A DNA stretch of 64,000 bases from Streptomyces sp. WMMC500. GTDB taxonomy: Bacteria; Actinomycetota; Actinomycetes; Streptomycetales; Streptomycetaceae. The stretch covers positions 6,769,001 through 6,833,000 of the forward strand of contig NZ_CP114905.1 of assembly GCF_027497195.1 (NCBI RefSeq), read 5' to 3'. The translations under genes were made by a program, and so were the position numbers. Positions 46,465 to 54,559 of the stretch are shown here, in pieces (positions within the stretch are counted from its first letter, which is position 1; each line of letters opens with the position of its first letter). The notes under the pieces were generated by a model. It was given only the letters and a program-made list of their open reading frames with translations, was not told where the DNA came from and did not search any database.

Positions 46465-47313
46465 TTGTCGTCGCCGTCGTCCAGTGTCCAGCAGGCCCGC
46501 CGGGCCCTGGGCCAGCGCCTGCGTGAGATCCGCAAGGATGCGGGGATCACCGCGCGGGAGCTGGCCCGGCGGGCGGGCTGGCACGAGTCGAAGTGCTCGC
46601 GCCTGGAGCACGGCAGGACGCCGCCCTCGGACGCCGACATCCGGGCATGGGCGCTGCACTGCGACGCCCTCGGACAGGCCGACGACCTCATCGCGACCGC
46701 CCGCGGCATCGACGGCATGTACGTCGAGTGGCGCCGCATGGAGCGGGCCGGACTGAAGCGGGCGCAGCAGTCGGTGGCGCCCCTGTTCGAGCGCACCCAC
46801 CGCTTTCGCATGTACCAGTCCTGGGTCGTCCCCGGGCTGCTGCAAACCCCCGCCTACACCACCGCCATCCTGCGCACCGTCGCCGAGCTGCGCGACGTGC
46901 CCGACGACGTCGCCGACGCCGTCGCCGTGCGCATGGAGCGGCAGCGCGTGCTGCACACCGGCGTCCGCCGCTTCGCGGTGCTGGTGGAGGAGTGGGTGTT
47001 GCGCACGGTCATCGGCGATGCCGAGGTGATGGCCGGGCAGTTGGGGCACCTCATCGCCGTCGGCACACTGCCCGCGGTGAGCCTGGGCGTGATCCCGCTC
47101 GGCGTGGCACGGGGCATCGGCTGGCCCGTGGAGTCGTTCACCATGTACGACGACCTGCAGGTGAACGTCGAACTGGTTTCGGCGCACCTGACCGTCACCC
47201 AGCCGCGCGAGATCGAGGAGTACGCGCAGTCGTTCGCGAACCTGGCTCGTCTCGCCGTGTACGGCCCACGGGCGCGGACGCTGATCACCTCCGCGATCGA
47301 CGCCCTGGGGTGA
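46465..47313 (+). CDS. XRE/DUF5753 regulator (module 1)
   Basis: 282 residues from TTG 46465; the paralogue's ATG-started sequence aligns at this point, supporting the rare start. HTH: KDAGITARELARRAGWHESKCSRLEHGRTPP. DUF5753: FRMYQSWVVPGLLQTPAYTTAIL. It starts 6 bp after the DUF6879 stop, forming a three-gene operon. It probably binds the repeated sites on either side of the operon. Confidence 0.88.
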   Translation: MSSPSSSVQQARRALGQRLREIRKDAGITARELARRAGWHESKCSRLEHGRTPPSDADIRAWALHCDALGQADDLIATARGIDGMYVEWRRMERAGLKRAQQSVAPLFERTHRFRMYQSWVVPGLLQTPAYTTAILRTVAELRDVPDDVADAVAVRMERQRVLHTGVRRFAVLVEEWVLRTVIGDAEVMAGQLGHLIAVGTLPAVSLGVIPLGVARGIGWPVESFTMYDDLQVNVELVSAHLTVTQPREIEEYAQSFANLARLAVYGPRARTLITSAIDALG

Positions 47314-47321
47314 TCCCATGC

Positions 47322-47341
47322 AAGTTCGTAGAAGTTCGTTG
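47322..47341 (+). promoter_or_regulatory. Tandem 10-bp direct repeat, candidate XRE operator (module 1)
   Basis: AAGTTCGTAG followed directly by AAGTTCGTTG, nine bases after the XRE stop and before the two tiny genes. One helical turn apart, as expected for cooperative dimers. A CCCCTC-T-GAGGGG hairpin follows at 47345-47357. Confidence 0.55.
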
Positions 47342-47375
47342 AGGCCCCTCTGAGGGGGTTTCTACCTTCCTGGGC

Positions 47376-47564
47376 ATGGCCGCCCGAGCAGAGGCGCCGT
47401 CGGCGCCTGAACGTCCGTTGCTGACCCTGCGTGTGTCCCGCGACAGCGGGCGCACCTGGGGGCGCGAGAAGAACTGCTACGCCCGCGACTGCGAGCCTCC
47501 CCTGTTCAGCAGCACCATGCCGCCCTGTGAGTGCCCCCGGTGTCGCGGGAGGCGGCGACCGTGA
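47376..47564 (+). CDS. 62-aa Cys-containing protein (copy A)
   Basis: 62 residues with RVSRDSGRTWGREKNCYARDCEPPLF and a Cys-rich end PPCECPRCRGRRRP, possibly a small zinc knuckle. It differs from copy B (51812) at three residues. It overlaps the next start as GTGA and follows the candidate XRE operator. Function unknown. Confidence 0.65.
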   Translation: MAARAEAPSAPERPLLTLRVSRDSGRTWGREKNCYARDCEPPLFSSTMPPCECPRCRGRRRP

Positions 47565-47773
47565 CCGCCGATGCAGGGGACGCATCCGCCTGCCGCACCT
47601 ACCCCTCTCCGCCGGTGGTGCTCCCGGTCCGCGACAGCAGGGAAGCTCAGCCCGTTCGTGGTTGCGAGACGTGCAGCCGGCTCGGCGAGGAGCGCCGGGA
47701 CGCGCGCAACCGTGGTGATCACTCGGCGGCCACGGACCGCTCCGTCCTCATACGCCGGCACCCCGACCACTGA
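47561..47773 (+). CDS. 70-aa small protein (copy A)
   Basis: 70 residues from GTG 47561. CETCSRLGEERRDARNRGDHSAATDRSVLIRRHPDH resembles small Cys-containing hypothetical proteins common in Streptomyces. It differs from copy B at four residues, including Arg to Cys. Coupled to the 62-aa gene by a 4-bp overlap. Confidence 0.65.
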   Translation: MTADAGDASACRTYPSPPVVLPVRDSREAQPVRGCETCSRLGEERRDARNRGDHSAATDRSVLIRRHPDH

Positions 47774-47817
47774 ACCCCGCCCCCTGGCCGCCTGTCCGAT
47801 CCGCCAGGGAGCGGCCC

Positions 47818-47850
47818 CCCGGCCGGTCGGCCGAGCACGAACCGGCCGGG
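47818..47850 (+). terminator. Hairpin at the end of repeat copy A
   Basis: Perfect 10-bp arms CCCGGCCGGT/ACCGGCCGGG with a 13-nt loop, 45 bp after the 70-aa gene. Confidence 0.75.
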
Positions 47851-48053
47851 AAGGCGCCTCGCCCGCCGCAAACGGCACGGACAAGCCGAAGGCGAGCTGA
47901 CGACCACGTACCGCGCGCGGCCCATGGGTACCTCGAGCCACCCGCCGCGCGGTGCGCTCCAACGCGCCGCCATCCAGGGCCGAATGGCCCATTCCGCCCG
48001 CTCAAATCACCATCTAAAGTCCCGTCTCCACGCGAATCAGGGGGGATCGCCAT

Positions 48054-48701
48054 ATGACGTACCCACAGCAGCCCCAGCCCGGACAACCGCAGCAGCCGGG
48101 CTACGGCTACCCGCAGCAGCCCACGCAGCCGTACGGCCAGCAGCCGTACCCGCCACAGCAGGGATACCCCCCGCCGCCGCCGAAGCGCAGCAAGGGGAAG
48201 GTCATCGGCTTCTCCGTCCTGGGCGTCGTTGCGTTCATCGTCATCATCAGCGTCATCGCCGCTGCCCTCGGCGGAGGCAGCGACGACGGCGGGAGCGCGT
48301 CTGACACCTCCAACAGCGCGCCCGCGGCCCCGTCGGAGGACAAGCCCGCCGACAAGGGCGCCGCCGAGCCGAAGGAAGATAAGCCGCCCGGGGAAGAGAA
48401 GCCTGCCGCCAACGACGAGGCGAAGGACCTCACGTCGATCGAGTTGGACGACCGCAGCGAGTACGGGATCGCCGACATCTGGGTCACGTACACGGTCAAG
48501 AACAACAGCTCGAAGCCGTCGGACTATCTGATCAAGTACGAAGTCGTCGACTCCTCTGGCACCCGGGCCGACAACGGCGAGTTGTACGTCACCAACCTCC
48601 AGCCCGGTCAGGAGACCAAGGAAGAGATGTTCACGACCTTGGAGACGGTCAAGGGCATGAAGCTCAACGTCACGTCGCTCGACCGGACGGAAGCCTTCTG
48701 A
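48054..48701 (+). CDS. Membrane-anchored protein with Pro/Gln-rich N-terminus
   Basis: 215 residues. Residues 1-43 are a Tyr-Pro-Gln-Gln repeat (cytoplasmic), 47-70 a membrane helix (GKVIGFSVLGVVAFIVIISVIAAAL), then an acidic Lys/Glu/Pro linker and an external beta-sandwich-like domain of ~95 residues (IADIWVTYTVKNNSSKPSDYLIKYEVVD...). This is a common actinobacterial envelope layout with a FxLYD-like C-terminal domain. Role unknown. Confidence 0.82.
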   Translation: MTYPQQPQPGQPQQPGYGYPQQPTQPYGQQPYPPQQGYPPPPPKRSKGKVIGFSVLGVVAFIVIISVIAAALGGGSDDGGSASDTSNSAPAAPSEDKPADKGAAEPKEDKPPGEEKPAANDEAKDLTSIELDDRSEYGIADIWVTYTVKNNSSKPSDYLIKYEVVDSSGTRADNGELYVTNLQPGQETKEEMFTTLETVKGMKLNVTSLDRTEAF

Positions 48702-48870
48702 CCACTGCCCCGAGTCGAGGCCCCGCCGCCCTGCGAAGCTCGCAATCCCCGGTGGCGGGGCCTCTCGCTGTGCGCCCCCATAGTTGCCTACCAACTGGCC
48801 CAGCCGAGCGGGCCCTCCAGGGCCGCCCGACCCATAGCCTGCCGCGGAATGCTGGGCGGACGATGGCGTG

Positions 48871-49695
48871 ATGGCAACCGAGAATGAAGATCAACAGCAT
48901 CAGCGCGCCCTGCTGCAAATCCTCTACGACGCCCGGAAATACGACGAGATCGTCCGCACTGACGGTGGGTGGTCGATCCAGGACGGTAGTGCCCTCGCCG
49001 GCGACGACCCGCGTACACACCCGTACGAACTCTCTGGAGCTGCGTGGAGTGCCCTCAGTGTCGCCCGCGTCCACCTGAGGTGTCTCTACAGCAGCCTCAC
49101 CGGTCTGGACATCGACGGGGACGTGCCAGAACAGTGCACCGTGACCGTCCACACCCACGCGCAGTACACCCTCATACGTGGCCTCCTTGAGAACGGCGCG
49201 CGCACGGTATGGATGCTCGCCCCTACCCTCCGCGCTGAGCGAGTGCAGCGCCGGATTATCCTCGAATGGAACGAAGTGCAGCAGGTCGTCAAGACCCTCG
49301 CTCTCCTCGGAGGTACTCTCACCCCCGACCTCGAAACCCGAAAGGCAAAGCTCACAGCCATACTTACTTCTGGAGGCACCTCCCCGCGGGACGCAGCAGC
49401 ACTTCTGAAATCCCGCCCCGGCTACGGGGAGATGGTCCGTGAGGCAGGCTCTCTCACGACCATCACGAGCGACCGCGCGGAAGCAGCCTGGAAGGCTTGT
49501 AGCTCGATGGCTCACGGCGACTTCCGCGGTTCGTTCTCCATAGGAGAGCACGAGACCCTCCGCACGGAGGGCACCACTGCCATCGCGCGCGTGAGTGGCT
49601 CACCGAAGACCATGTTGTGGGGCACCAACGTGGCCATCACCCTCCTCAAGCACGCTTTCCACCTCTACGAGCAGCGCGCCACCCGGCACCACTGA
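48871..49695 (+). CDS. Hypothetical mostly helical protein
   Basis: 274 residues from ATG 48871 (GTG 48868 is adjacent). Mostly alpha-helical, soluble, with LRCLYSSLTG, LIRGLLENGARTVWMLAP and CSSMAHGDFRGSF. The pattern vaguely recalls HEPN-like nucleic-acid-associated proteins, but no catalytic motif is certain. Codon use is less G/C-biased than neighbours, which suggests acquisition. It lies between the two DUF6879/XRE modules, next to an IS30 fragment. Confidence 0.65.
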   Translation: MATENEDQQHQRALLQILYDARKYDEIVRTDGGWSIQDGSALAGDDPRTHPYELSGAAWSALSVARVHLRCLYSSLTGLDIDGDVPEQCTVTVHTHAQYTLIRGLLENGARTVWMLAPTLRAERVQRRIILEWNEVQQVVKTLALLGGTLTPDLETRKAKLTAILTSGGTSPRDAAALLKSRPGYGEMVREAGSLTTITSDRAEAAWKACSSMAHGDFRGSFSIGEHETLRTEGTTAIARVSGSPKTMLWGTNVAITLLKHAFHLYEQRATRHH

Positions 49696-49837
49696 CTGTC
49701 CACTGACTGTCCACGCCCGGCGGATCGCTGCGCCGGAGCAGGCCCGTGAGCCGGACGCCACCCGGATCACCGCGACCCGCCGGGTGGGTCATCGGCACTG
49801 CCATCACCGTCGTGGCCGCAGCTGCTGCCGTACCGGG

Positions 49838-49966
49838 GATGCCGACGATCCGGCATGCCTCCCGGCTGCTCACACCTTGATCCATGAGCCGGAAGTATTC
49901 CTCCCTCTCACGGACCAGCGTCCTGGCTCCCTGAGCTGTACGGATCTTGCGGATCTCGAAGGCCAT
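49838..49966 (-). pseudogene. IS30-type transposase N-terminal fragment
   Basis: 43 residues ending REREEYFRLMDQGVSSREACRIVGI match the N-terminal HTH of actinobacterial IS30 transposases (normally ~350-400 residues). After this point similarity stops and the frame continues as noise. No inverted repeats were found. It marks a past insertion in the accessory region. Confidence 0.6.
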
Positions 49967-50083
49967 CGCGTCCCCGGAGGTCGGGTGTTGCGATGATCGC
50001 TAGAACTCAAGCACGGCCGGGGCAGGGGGTGATTTCGCGGGCCCGCGTGCGCCCTTGACGTGCTCCACCGCCGGGGTGACCGT

Positions 50084-50103
50084 GGTGCACACCCGTGCAC
50101 CAC
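50084..50103 (+). promoter_or_regulatory. Candidate operator upstream of module 2
   Basis: GGTGCACACC followed directly by CGTGCACCAC, a 10-bp-period direct repeat that contains GTGCAC twice. A TTGACG -35-like box lies at 50055-50060, so the site would overlap the promoter. It lies 19 bp before the first gene. Confidence 0.55.
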
Positions 50104-50122
50104 CCTTCGACGGAGAATCACC

Positions 50123-50371
50123 ATGCGCTTACGGTTTCTCGGGATCATCCCGAACACGCCCGGCAACGAGTCCCCCACCATGTGGGTCGACGAGGACACC
50201 GGCGACCTGCTCATCCAGTCGTACAAGGCCACTGACGAGGAAGTCGCGGCGTGCCAGGCGGTCGGCTCGATCCCCGGGCACGGAACCGACGTACCCGACC
50301 ACGAGACGATCATCAGGCTGCCGAAGGTGATGCGGCAGTTCCTCCCGAACGACGAGGAGATCAGTGGCTGA
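50123..50371 (+). CDS. Small protein of module 2 (unknown)
   Basis: 82 residues, homologue of the 75-aa gene in module 1: MRLRFLGIIPNTPGNESPTMWVDEDTGDLLIQ ... VPDHETIIRLPKVMRQFLPND. It overlaps the DUF6879 gene by 8 bp. Function unknown. Confidence 0.75.
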   Translation: MRLRFLGIIPNTPGNESPTMWVDEDTGDLLIQSYKATDEEVAACQAVGSIPGHGTDVPDHETIIRLPKVMRQFLPNDEEISG

Positions 50372-50864
50372 CTACCGCGACGAGTTCAACGCCGCCCAGC
50401 GCTCCGCCGTGCACCTGGAGATGCGGGACAGCTACATCCGCACCGACCCCGGGTTCATCGCCTGGCAGGGCGGCCGGCTCGACGAGGCCCTGGAGCGGTA
50501 CGGGGAGTGGCGGGAGCTGATGCAGCAGGTCACCGGCCGCGGCGTGGCCGTGCGCCGGGCCCGCATCGTCTCCGAGCCCGTCAGCGACTACATCCGGTAC
50601 GAGTACGACCTGACCGAGCCGTTGAACCTCGCCGGCGGCGAGGAGGTGCGGTGGCTGCCGCGCCGCCGCGCCTCGGACATCGCCCTGCCGGGAAACGACT
50701 TCTGGCTGTTCGACGACCGCATCGTGCGCTTCAACCACTTCACCGGCGACGGCGGCTCCGCCGGCCCCGAAGTGGTGGAGGAGCCGGCCGTCGTGAAGCT
50801 GTGCAGCGCGGCTTTCGAGACCGTATGGAGCAGGGCCATCCCGCACGCGGACTACGAGGTCTGA
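50364..50864 (+). CDS. DUF6879-like protein (module 2)
   Basis: 166 residues from GTG 50364, closely related to 45940-46458: HLEMRDSYIRTDPGFIAWQ, RRARIVSEPVSDYIRYEYDL, WLPRRRASDIALPGNDFWLFDDRIVRF. Soluble. The tight overlap upstream and the XRE gene 34 bp downstream repeat the module-1 order. Confidence 0.85.
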   Translation: MADYRDEFNAAQRSAVHLEMRDSYIRTDPGFIAWQGGRLDEALERYGEWRELMQQVTGRGVAVRRARIVSEPVSDYIRYEYDLTEPLNLAGGEEVRWLPRRRASDIALPGNDFWLFDDRIVRFNHFTGDGGSAGPEVVEEPAVVKLCSAAFETVWSRAIPHADYEV

Positions 50865-50898
50865 CCGCCGCGGCACATCCTGACAATCGGACACCGCT

Positions 50899-51750
50899 AT
50901 GCCCGCGTCACCGTCATCCAGTGCCCAGGCCGCGCGAGAAGCGCTCGCCGCGCGCCTGCGGGACCTCCGCCTCGACGCCGAGCTGACGGTGCGCGAGCTG
51001 GCTGAGCGGTGCGGCTGGAGCCATTCGAAGGTGTCCCGCATCGAGAACGCCCGCACCGCGCCGTCGCCCGCGGACCTGCGCACCTGGGCGCACGTCTGCG
51101 GCGCCGAGGGCGAGACCGACGACCTGACGGCGGCCCTCCGCGCGGTAGAGGGCATGTGGATCGAGTGGCGCCGCATGGAGCGCACCGGGTTGAAGGCCGC
51201 GCAGGAGGCCGTCCGGCCGCTGTACGAGCGCACACGCCACTTCCGCGCGTATGACTCCTGGCTCGTGCCCGGTCTGCTGCAGACCATGGGCTACACCACG
51301 GCGATCCTGCACGCCGTCCGCCGCCGCCGCGGCCTCATCGACGATGTTGACGCTGCGGTCGTCGAGCGCATGGACCGCCAGCACGTCCTCTACGAGGGCC
51401 GCCACACCTTCGCCTTCATCCTCGAAGAGGCCGTGCTACGCGCGGGAATCGGCGGGCGGGAGACGATGCGCGAGCAACTGCGGCACCTGCTCACCGTCGG
51501 CTTCCTCCCGAGCGTCAGCCTGGGCATCGTGCCCATGCAGCCGGCGCGCGAGGCGATGCGCCCGGTTGAAGGGTTCTGGGTCTTCGACAACGCCCAGGTG
51601 GCCGTCGAGCTGGTGTCCGGCTACCTGACCATCACCCGCCCGCACGAGATCGAGATGTACACCAAGGTGTTCCACGAACTCGGCCAACTCGCGGTCTACG
51701 GCGAGCGGGCGCGGGTCCTCATCCGCTTGGCGATCGACGCCTTGGAGTGA
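50899..51750 (+). CDS. XRE/DUF5753 regulator (module 2)
   Basis: 283 residues from ATG 50899. HTH: DAELTVRELAERCGWSHSKVSRIENARTAPS. DUF5753: FRAYDSWLVPGLLQTMGYTTAIL and later PVEGFWVFDNAQVAVELVSGYLTIT. Clearly paralogous to the module-1 regulator but with many substitutions, including in the recognition helix (WSHSKVSR versus WHESKCSR), consistent with its different candidate operator. Confidence 0.88.
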   Translation: MPASPSSSAQAAREALAARLRDLRLDAELTVRELAERCGWSHSKVSRIENARTAPSPADLRTWAHVCGAEGETDDLTAALRAVEGMWIEWRRMERTGLKAAQEAVRPLYERTRHFRAYDSWLVPGLLQTMGYTTAILHAVRRRRGLIDDVDAAVVERMDRQHVLYEGRHTFAFILEEAVLRAGIGGRETMREQLRHLLTVGFLPSVSLGIVPMQPAREAMRPVEGFWVFDNAQVAVELVSGYLTITRPHEIEMYTKVFHELGQLAVYGERARVLIRLAIDALE

Positions 51751-51753
51751 GTT

Positions 51754-51796
51754 CGTGCACCAACGTGCACCACGCTGGAGGCACTTGGTGCACCAT
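51754..51796 (+). promoter_or_regulatory. GTGCAC repeats after module 2 regulator
   Basis: CGTGCACCAA and CGTGCACCAC are adjacent (51754-51773), and a third GGTGCACCAT follows at 51787-51796. They lie between the XRE stop and the 62-aa gene of copy B, mirroring the module-1 layout. Confidence 0.6.
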
Positions 51797-51811
51797 CCCT
51801 AGCTTCGAAGC

Positions 51812-52000
51812 ATGGCCGCCCAAGCAGAGGCGCCGTCGGCGCCCGAACGTCCGCTGATGACCCTGCGCGTGTCCCGTGACAGCGGGCGCACCTGGGGGCG
51901 CGAGAAGAACTACTACGCCCGCGACTGCGAGCCTCCCCTGTTCAGCAGCACCATGCCGCCCTGTGAGTGCCCCCGGTGTCGCGGGAGGCGGCGACCGTGA
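51812..52000 (+). CDS. 62-aa Cys-containing protein (copy B)
   Basis: Same protein as 47376-47564 with three substitutions (Arg4Gln, Leu to Met, Cys to Tyr in KNYYARDC). Keeps the CECPRC tail. It follows the GTGCAC repeats and overlaps the next gene as GTGA. Confidence 0.65.
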   Translation: MAAQAEAPSAPERPLMTLRVSRDSGRTWGREKNYYARDCEPPLFSSTMPPCECPRCRGRRRP

Positions 52001-52209
52001 CCGCCGATGCAGGGGACGCATCCGCCTGCCGCACCTACCCCTCTCCGCCGGTGGTGCTCCCGGTCCGCGACAGCAGGGAAGCGCAGCCCGTCCGCGGCTG
52101 CGAGACGTGCGGGCGGCTCGACCAGGAGCGCCGGGACGCGCGCAACCGTGGTGATCACTCGGCGGCCACGGACTGCTCCGTCCTCATACGCCGGCACCCC
52201 GACCACTGA
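51997..52209 (+). CDS. 70-aa small protein (copy B)
   Basis: Paralogue of 47561-47773 with four substitutions (CETCGRLDQERR..., TDCSVLIRRH). Function unknown. Confidence 0.65.
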   Translation: MTADAGDASACRTYPSPPVVLPVRDSREAQPVRGCETCGRLDQERRDARNRGDHSAATDCSVLIRRHPDH

Positions 52210-52253
52210 ACTCCCGCCCCTGGCCGCCTGTCCGATCCGCCAGGGAGCGGCCC

Positions 52254-52287
52254 CCCGGCCGGTCGGCCGAGCAACGAACCGGCCGGG
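52254..52287 (+). terminator. Hairpin at the end of repeat copy B
   Basis: Same 10-bp arms as in copy A with a one-base longer loop, 45 bp after the 70-aa gene. Confidence 0.75.
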
Positions 52288-52384
52288 AAGGCGCCTCGCC
52301 CGCCGCAACCCTGTCGGCCCCGGCGGGCGGGGCGCGCACCACCGCCCCGGGCGGTCCGGGGCAACCGGAAAGGAGGCACACCCG

Positions 52385-52510
52385 ATGACCTTCAGCAACC
52401 CGCTGACGATCACCCCCGCCGTGTGGGGCGACCCGGGCGACGAGGACGACAACACCGACATCGAGGACGGCGACGGCGGAGGCGGCAACCCGTCCCCCGG
52501 CCACCGCTGA
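52385..52510 (+). CDS. 41-aa acidic peptide
   Basis: A very strong AAAGGAGG site precedes ATG 52385. The peptide starts MTFSNPLTITPAVWGDPG, followed by an Asp/Glu-rich middle and a Gly/Pro-rich end, with no membrane segment and no cysteine. It could be a leader/precursor peptide or a small regulatory partner of the next gene 69 bp away. No modification enzymes were recognised nearby, so a RiPP role is only speculation. Confidence 0.5.
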   Translation: MTFSNPLTITPAVWGDPGDEDDNTDIEDGDGGGGNPSPGHR

Positions 52511-52578
52511 CATACCCCGACAAGTCAGTCCCCGCGGCTACGGCGCCGCGGGGACCGACCCGGACCGACGGGAGCCCC

Positions 52579-53016
52579 ATGGGCAGCGAGCAGACCGGCA
52601 CCGGCCGCGTCACCGTCTTCCCGCTCACCCACCACTGGCCCGACCGCCGCTGCCTGCTCGCCTACACCACCACCGGCGACTTCGGCACCACCGCCATCGT
52701 CGGCGTCCTCCCAGTCCCCGAACTGGAACACCCCGACCTGCTGGCAGTCGCCGCCGACCACCACCCCCATGGCCTCTACGGCTCCCGCGGCGGGCACGAG
52801 AACGCCTGCGCCGGCTGGGTGATCTGCACCGGCTGGTCCGCCCGCATCGGCGGCTCCGGCCCCCGCCTCGACGTCCACAACACCGCCTGGAGCCTGCACC
52901 TCGACCGCCGCATCCCACTGGCCGAGCAGATGTACGGCCACGACGTACTCCACACCGGAACCTTCACCCTCAACGACGGCGACCTGATGCAGCAGGCCCT
53001 CCAGCTCGTCCGCTGA
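52579..53016 (+). CDS. Hypothetical 145-aa protein
   Basis: Starts at ATG 52579 after GGGAG. Rich in His, Trp and Gly (FPLTHHWPDRRCLLAYTTTGDF, DHHPHGLYGSRGGHENACAG). Soluble, no signal. Not assigned to any family. Likely co-transcribed with the 41-aa gene. Confidence 0.65.
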   Translation: MGSEQTGTGRVTVFPLTHHWPDRRCLLAYTTTGDFGTTAIVGVLPVPELEHPDLLAVAADHHPHGLYGSRGGHENACAGWVICTGWSARIGGSGPRLDVHNTAWSLHLDRRIPLAEQMYGHDVLHTGTFTLNDGDLMQQALQLVR

Positions 53017-53261
53017 ACGCCCGCCGCCGGCGTCGTGCCATTCACCGTCGACGCACACCCGAAGGAGCGGCGCCTCGCGGGCCGGGTAGACCCGGACACG
53101 CGGAGGCCGTCCCATATACACCCGCCGCGGCGGGAGACCTCGATCGAATCGTCCGCACGTTCGATTCTAGTCGCCTGGCAGGCGAAGAGATGCAGTGGAG
53201 CCCCGCTGTCCTGTGCCACCGAACCTTGAGCCTCGTGACACTGAAGACTGAGTGACGTGGG

Positions 53262-53813
53262 TCACCTGACGGGGCGCCACCATCTTTCTGTGAGGCCGAC
53301 CCAATCTGGGTGCAAGAGCCAGTAGAGAAGCCCCAAGATCAGTGCGCCGATCAGGCTGCCGATGGCGAGGGTGCCCGTGGGGTCGTTGCGAGGCTTTGGG
53401 CAGGGATTCTCGTTGCGGGCACCGATGGCGCAGGCTCTTGCCTCGATCTCCTGCTTGTCCGCATGGCTCACGCGCCCGTCCCTCACCAGCCACTTCGAGA
53501 CGACCATGAGTTCATCGACCTCGGCTTCGGTGAACACCCCGTAGTCGGGGTCCTCCACAATGCGGGCCACGGGGCTCACCGTGCAAACCATCAGCTCCCC
53601 CGTGTCTTCGCTGAAGATGAGGTCGGGTGGATAGTCGCAGTCCACATCGTCAGAGAAGGCCACCGCATAGGAGGAAGACCCGGGCTGTGTCGCCAACCAG
53701 ATGACGCCGAACACCGCGGCGAATATCGCGACCACGACGGTCCATACGCCGATGATCTTCACCATGCGACGAGCACGCCATGCGGAGCTAGGTCCTTGCG
53801 CGGCAGGGGGCAT
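53262..53813 (-). CDS. Membrane protein with two terminal helices
   Basis: 183 residues from MPPAAQGPSS (an internal start at MVKIIGVW is possible). A membrane helix at about 20-42 (IGVWTVVVAIFAAVFGVIWLA), a central ~100-residue domain with two well-spaced cysteine pairs (DVDCDYPPD, ELMVCTVSP, ARACAIG, NPCPKPR), then a second helix (TLAIGSLIGALILGLLYWLL). The cysteines suggest disulfides in an extracytoplasmic loop. Family unknown. Confidence 0.65.
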   Translation of the reverse strand: MPPAAQGPSSAWRARRMVKIIGVWTVVVAIFAAVFGVIWLATQPGSSSYAVAFSDDVDCDYPPDLIFSEDTGELMVCTVSPVARIVEDPDYGVFTEAEVDELMVVSKWLVRDGRVSHADKQEIEARACAIGARNENPCPKPRNDPTGTLAIGSLIGALILGLLYWLLHPDWVGLTERWWRPVR

Positions 53814-54016
53814 CCTCAGAGTGTGCCAGTGGGGACCGGGACCCGTCCCGGGACAATGAACCGCCCTGGCCGCCTGCACTCAGCGCGATCAACCTTCGAT
53901 GGCGCAGGACACCGGCGGGCCGAACGAGTGCTGGAACACGAAGCGTTCGCTCCGCAGAAAACCCCCGCCCTGTGCCGGCGAGTGGATGGCACGCAGCACC
54001 GGACAGGGGTTGTCGC

Positions 54017-54559
54017 ATGAGCCACGACAGCTCAACCGGGGATCGGCTGCGCGGCTTTAGGCGCCGTCACGGCTGGACGTAGGAAGAGCTCGCCGAAGCC
54101 GCCGGCCTCAGCCCGGGGGTAGTCAAGAAGGTCGAACGCGGGGGGAAGGCGCGGGTGGAGACGTACCACGCGCTTGCCCGAGCGCTGAGGGGCAAGACGT
54201 CCGCGCTGTTCGAGCCCGCTGGGCCGCGGCAGAACACGCGCGCAGACGACGACACGGTGGATCTGCCGCCGCTGCGGCGTGCGATCTCTCCGCCGGTGAC
54301 GCTCACCGGCCGACTGGGGCTGGATGGGGCCGACGAGGAACCTGACCTTGACGGCTGCGGGCAACCGCTACCGCCGTGGCACTGGCTACTACCGCGACAC
54401 GTTGAGCCGCGGATCTCCGAGGCTCCGGCCGGTATGAGTACGCGTACTCACCCCAGGGCAAGGACACCCGCGCTCTGGCGCCGCGGCCTCGGCGCCGCGG
54501 GGCGGGGGCTGAACTTCCCACGCCCGTGCGCTGCGGTCCGCAGGCAAGAAAAAACCTGA
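54017..54559 (+). pseudogene. XRE regulator with an internal amber codon
   Basis: The frame from ATG 54017 reads MSHDSSTGDRLRGFRRRHGWT, stop (TAG 54080-54082), then EELAEAAGLSPGVVKKVERG. The stop replaces the Gln normally found at the start of the HTH (WTQEELA), a one-base change from CAG. Downstream the text stays homologous (TYHALARALRGKTSALFEP, PLRRAISPPVTLTGRLG) until about 54350 and then degrades. The intact family has about 400 residues, so the 3' part is also lost. Hence a decayed regulator. Confidence 0.78.

Larger units (their letters stand above)
47374..47871 (+). repeat. Near-identical ~0.5-kb direct repeat, copy A
   Basis: Matches 51810-52308 with scattered base changes. It includes two tiny genes and a hairpin. 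The modules upstream of each copy are far more diverged. Confidence 0.88.
51810..52308 (+). repeat. Near-identical ~0.5-kb direct repeat, copy B
   Basis: Second copy of 47374-47871. Same orientation; the copies start 4,436 bp apart. Confidence 0.88.

Noticed and set aside
52385..52510. Confident RiPP precursor call
   Set aside because: No cysteine, no core-like repeat and no modifying enzyme nearby; kept only as a speculative finding.
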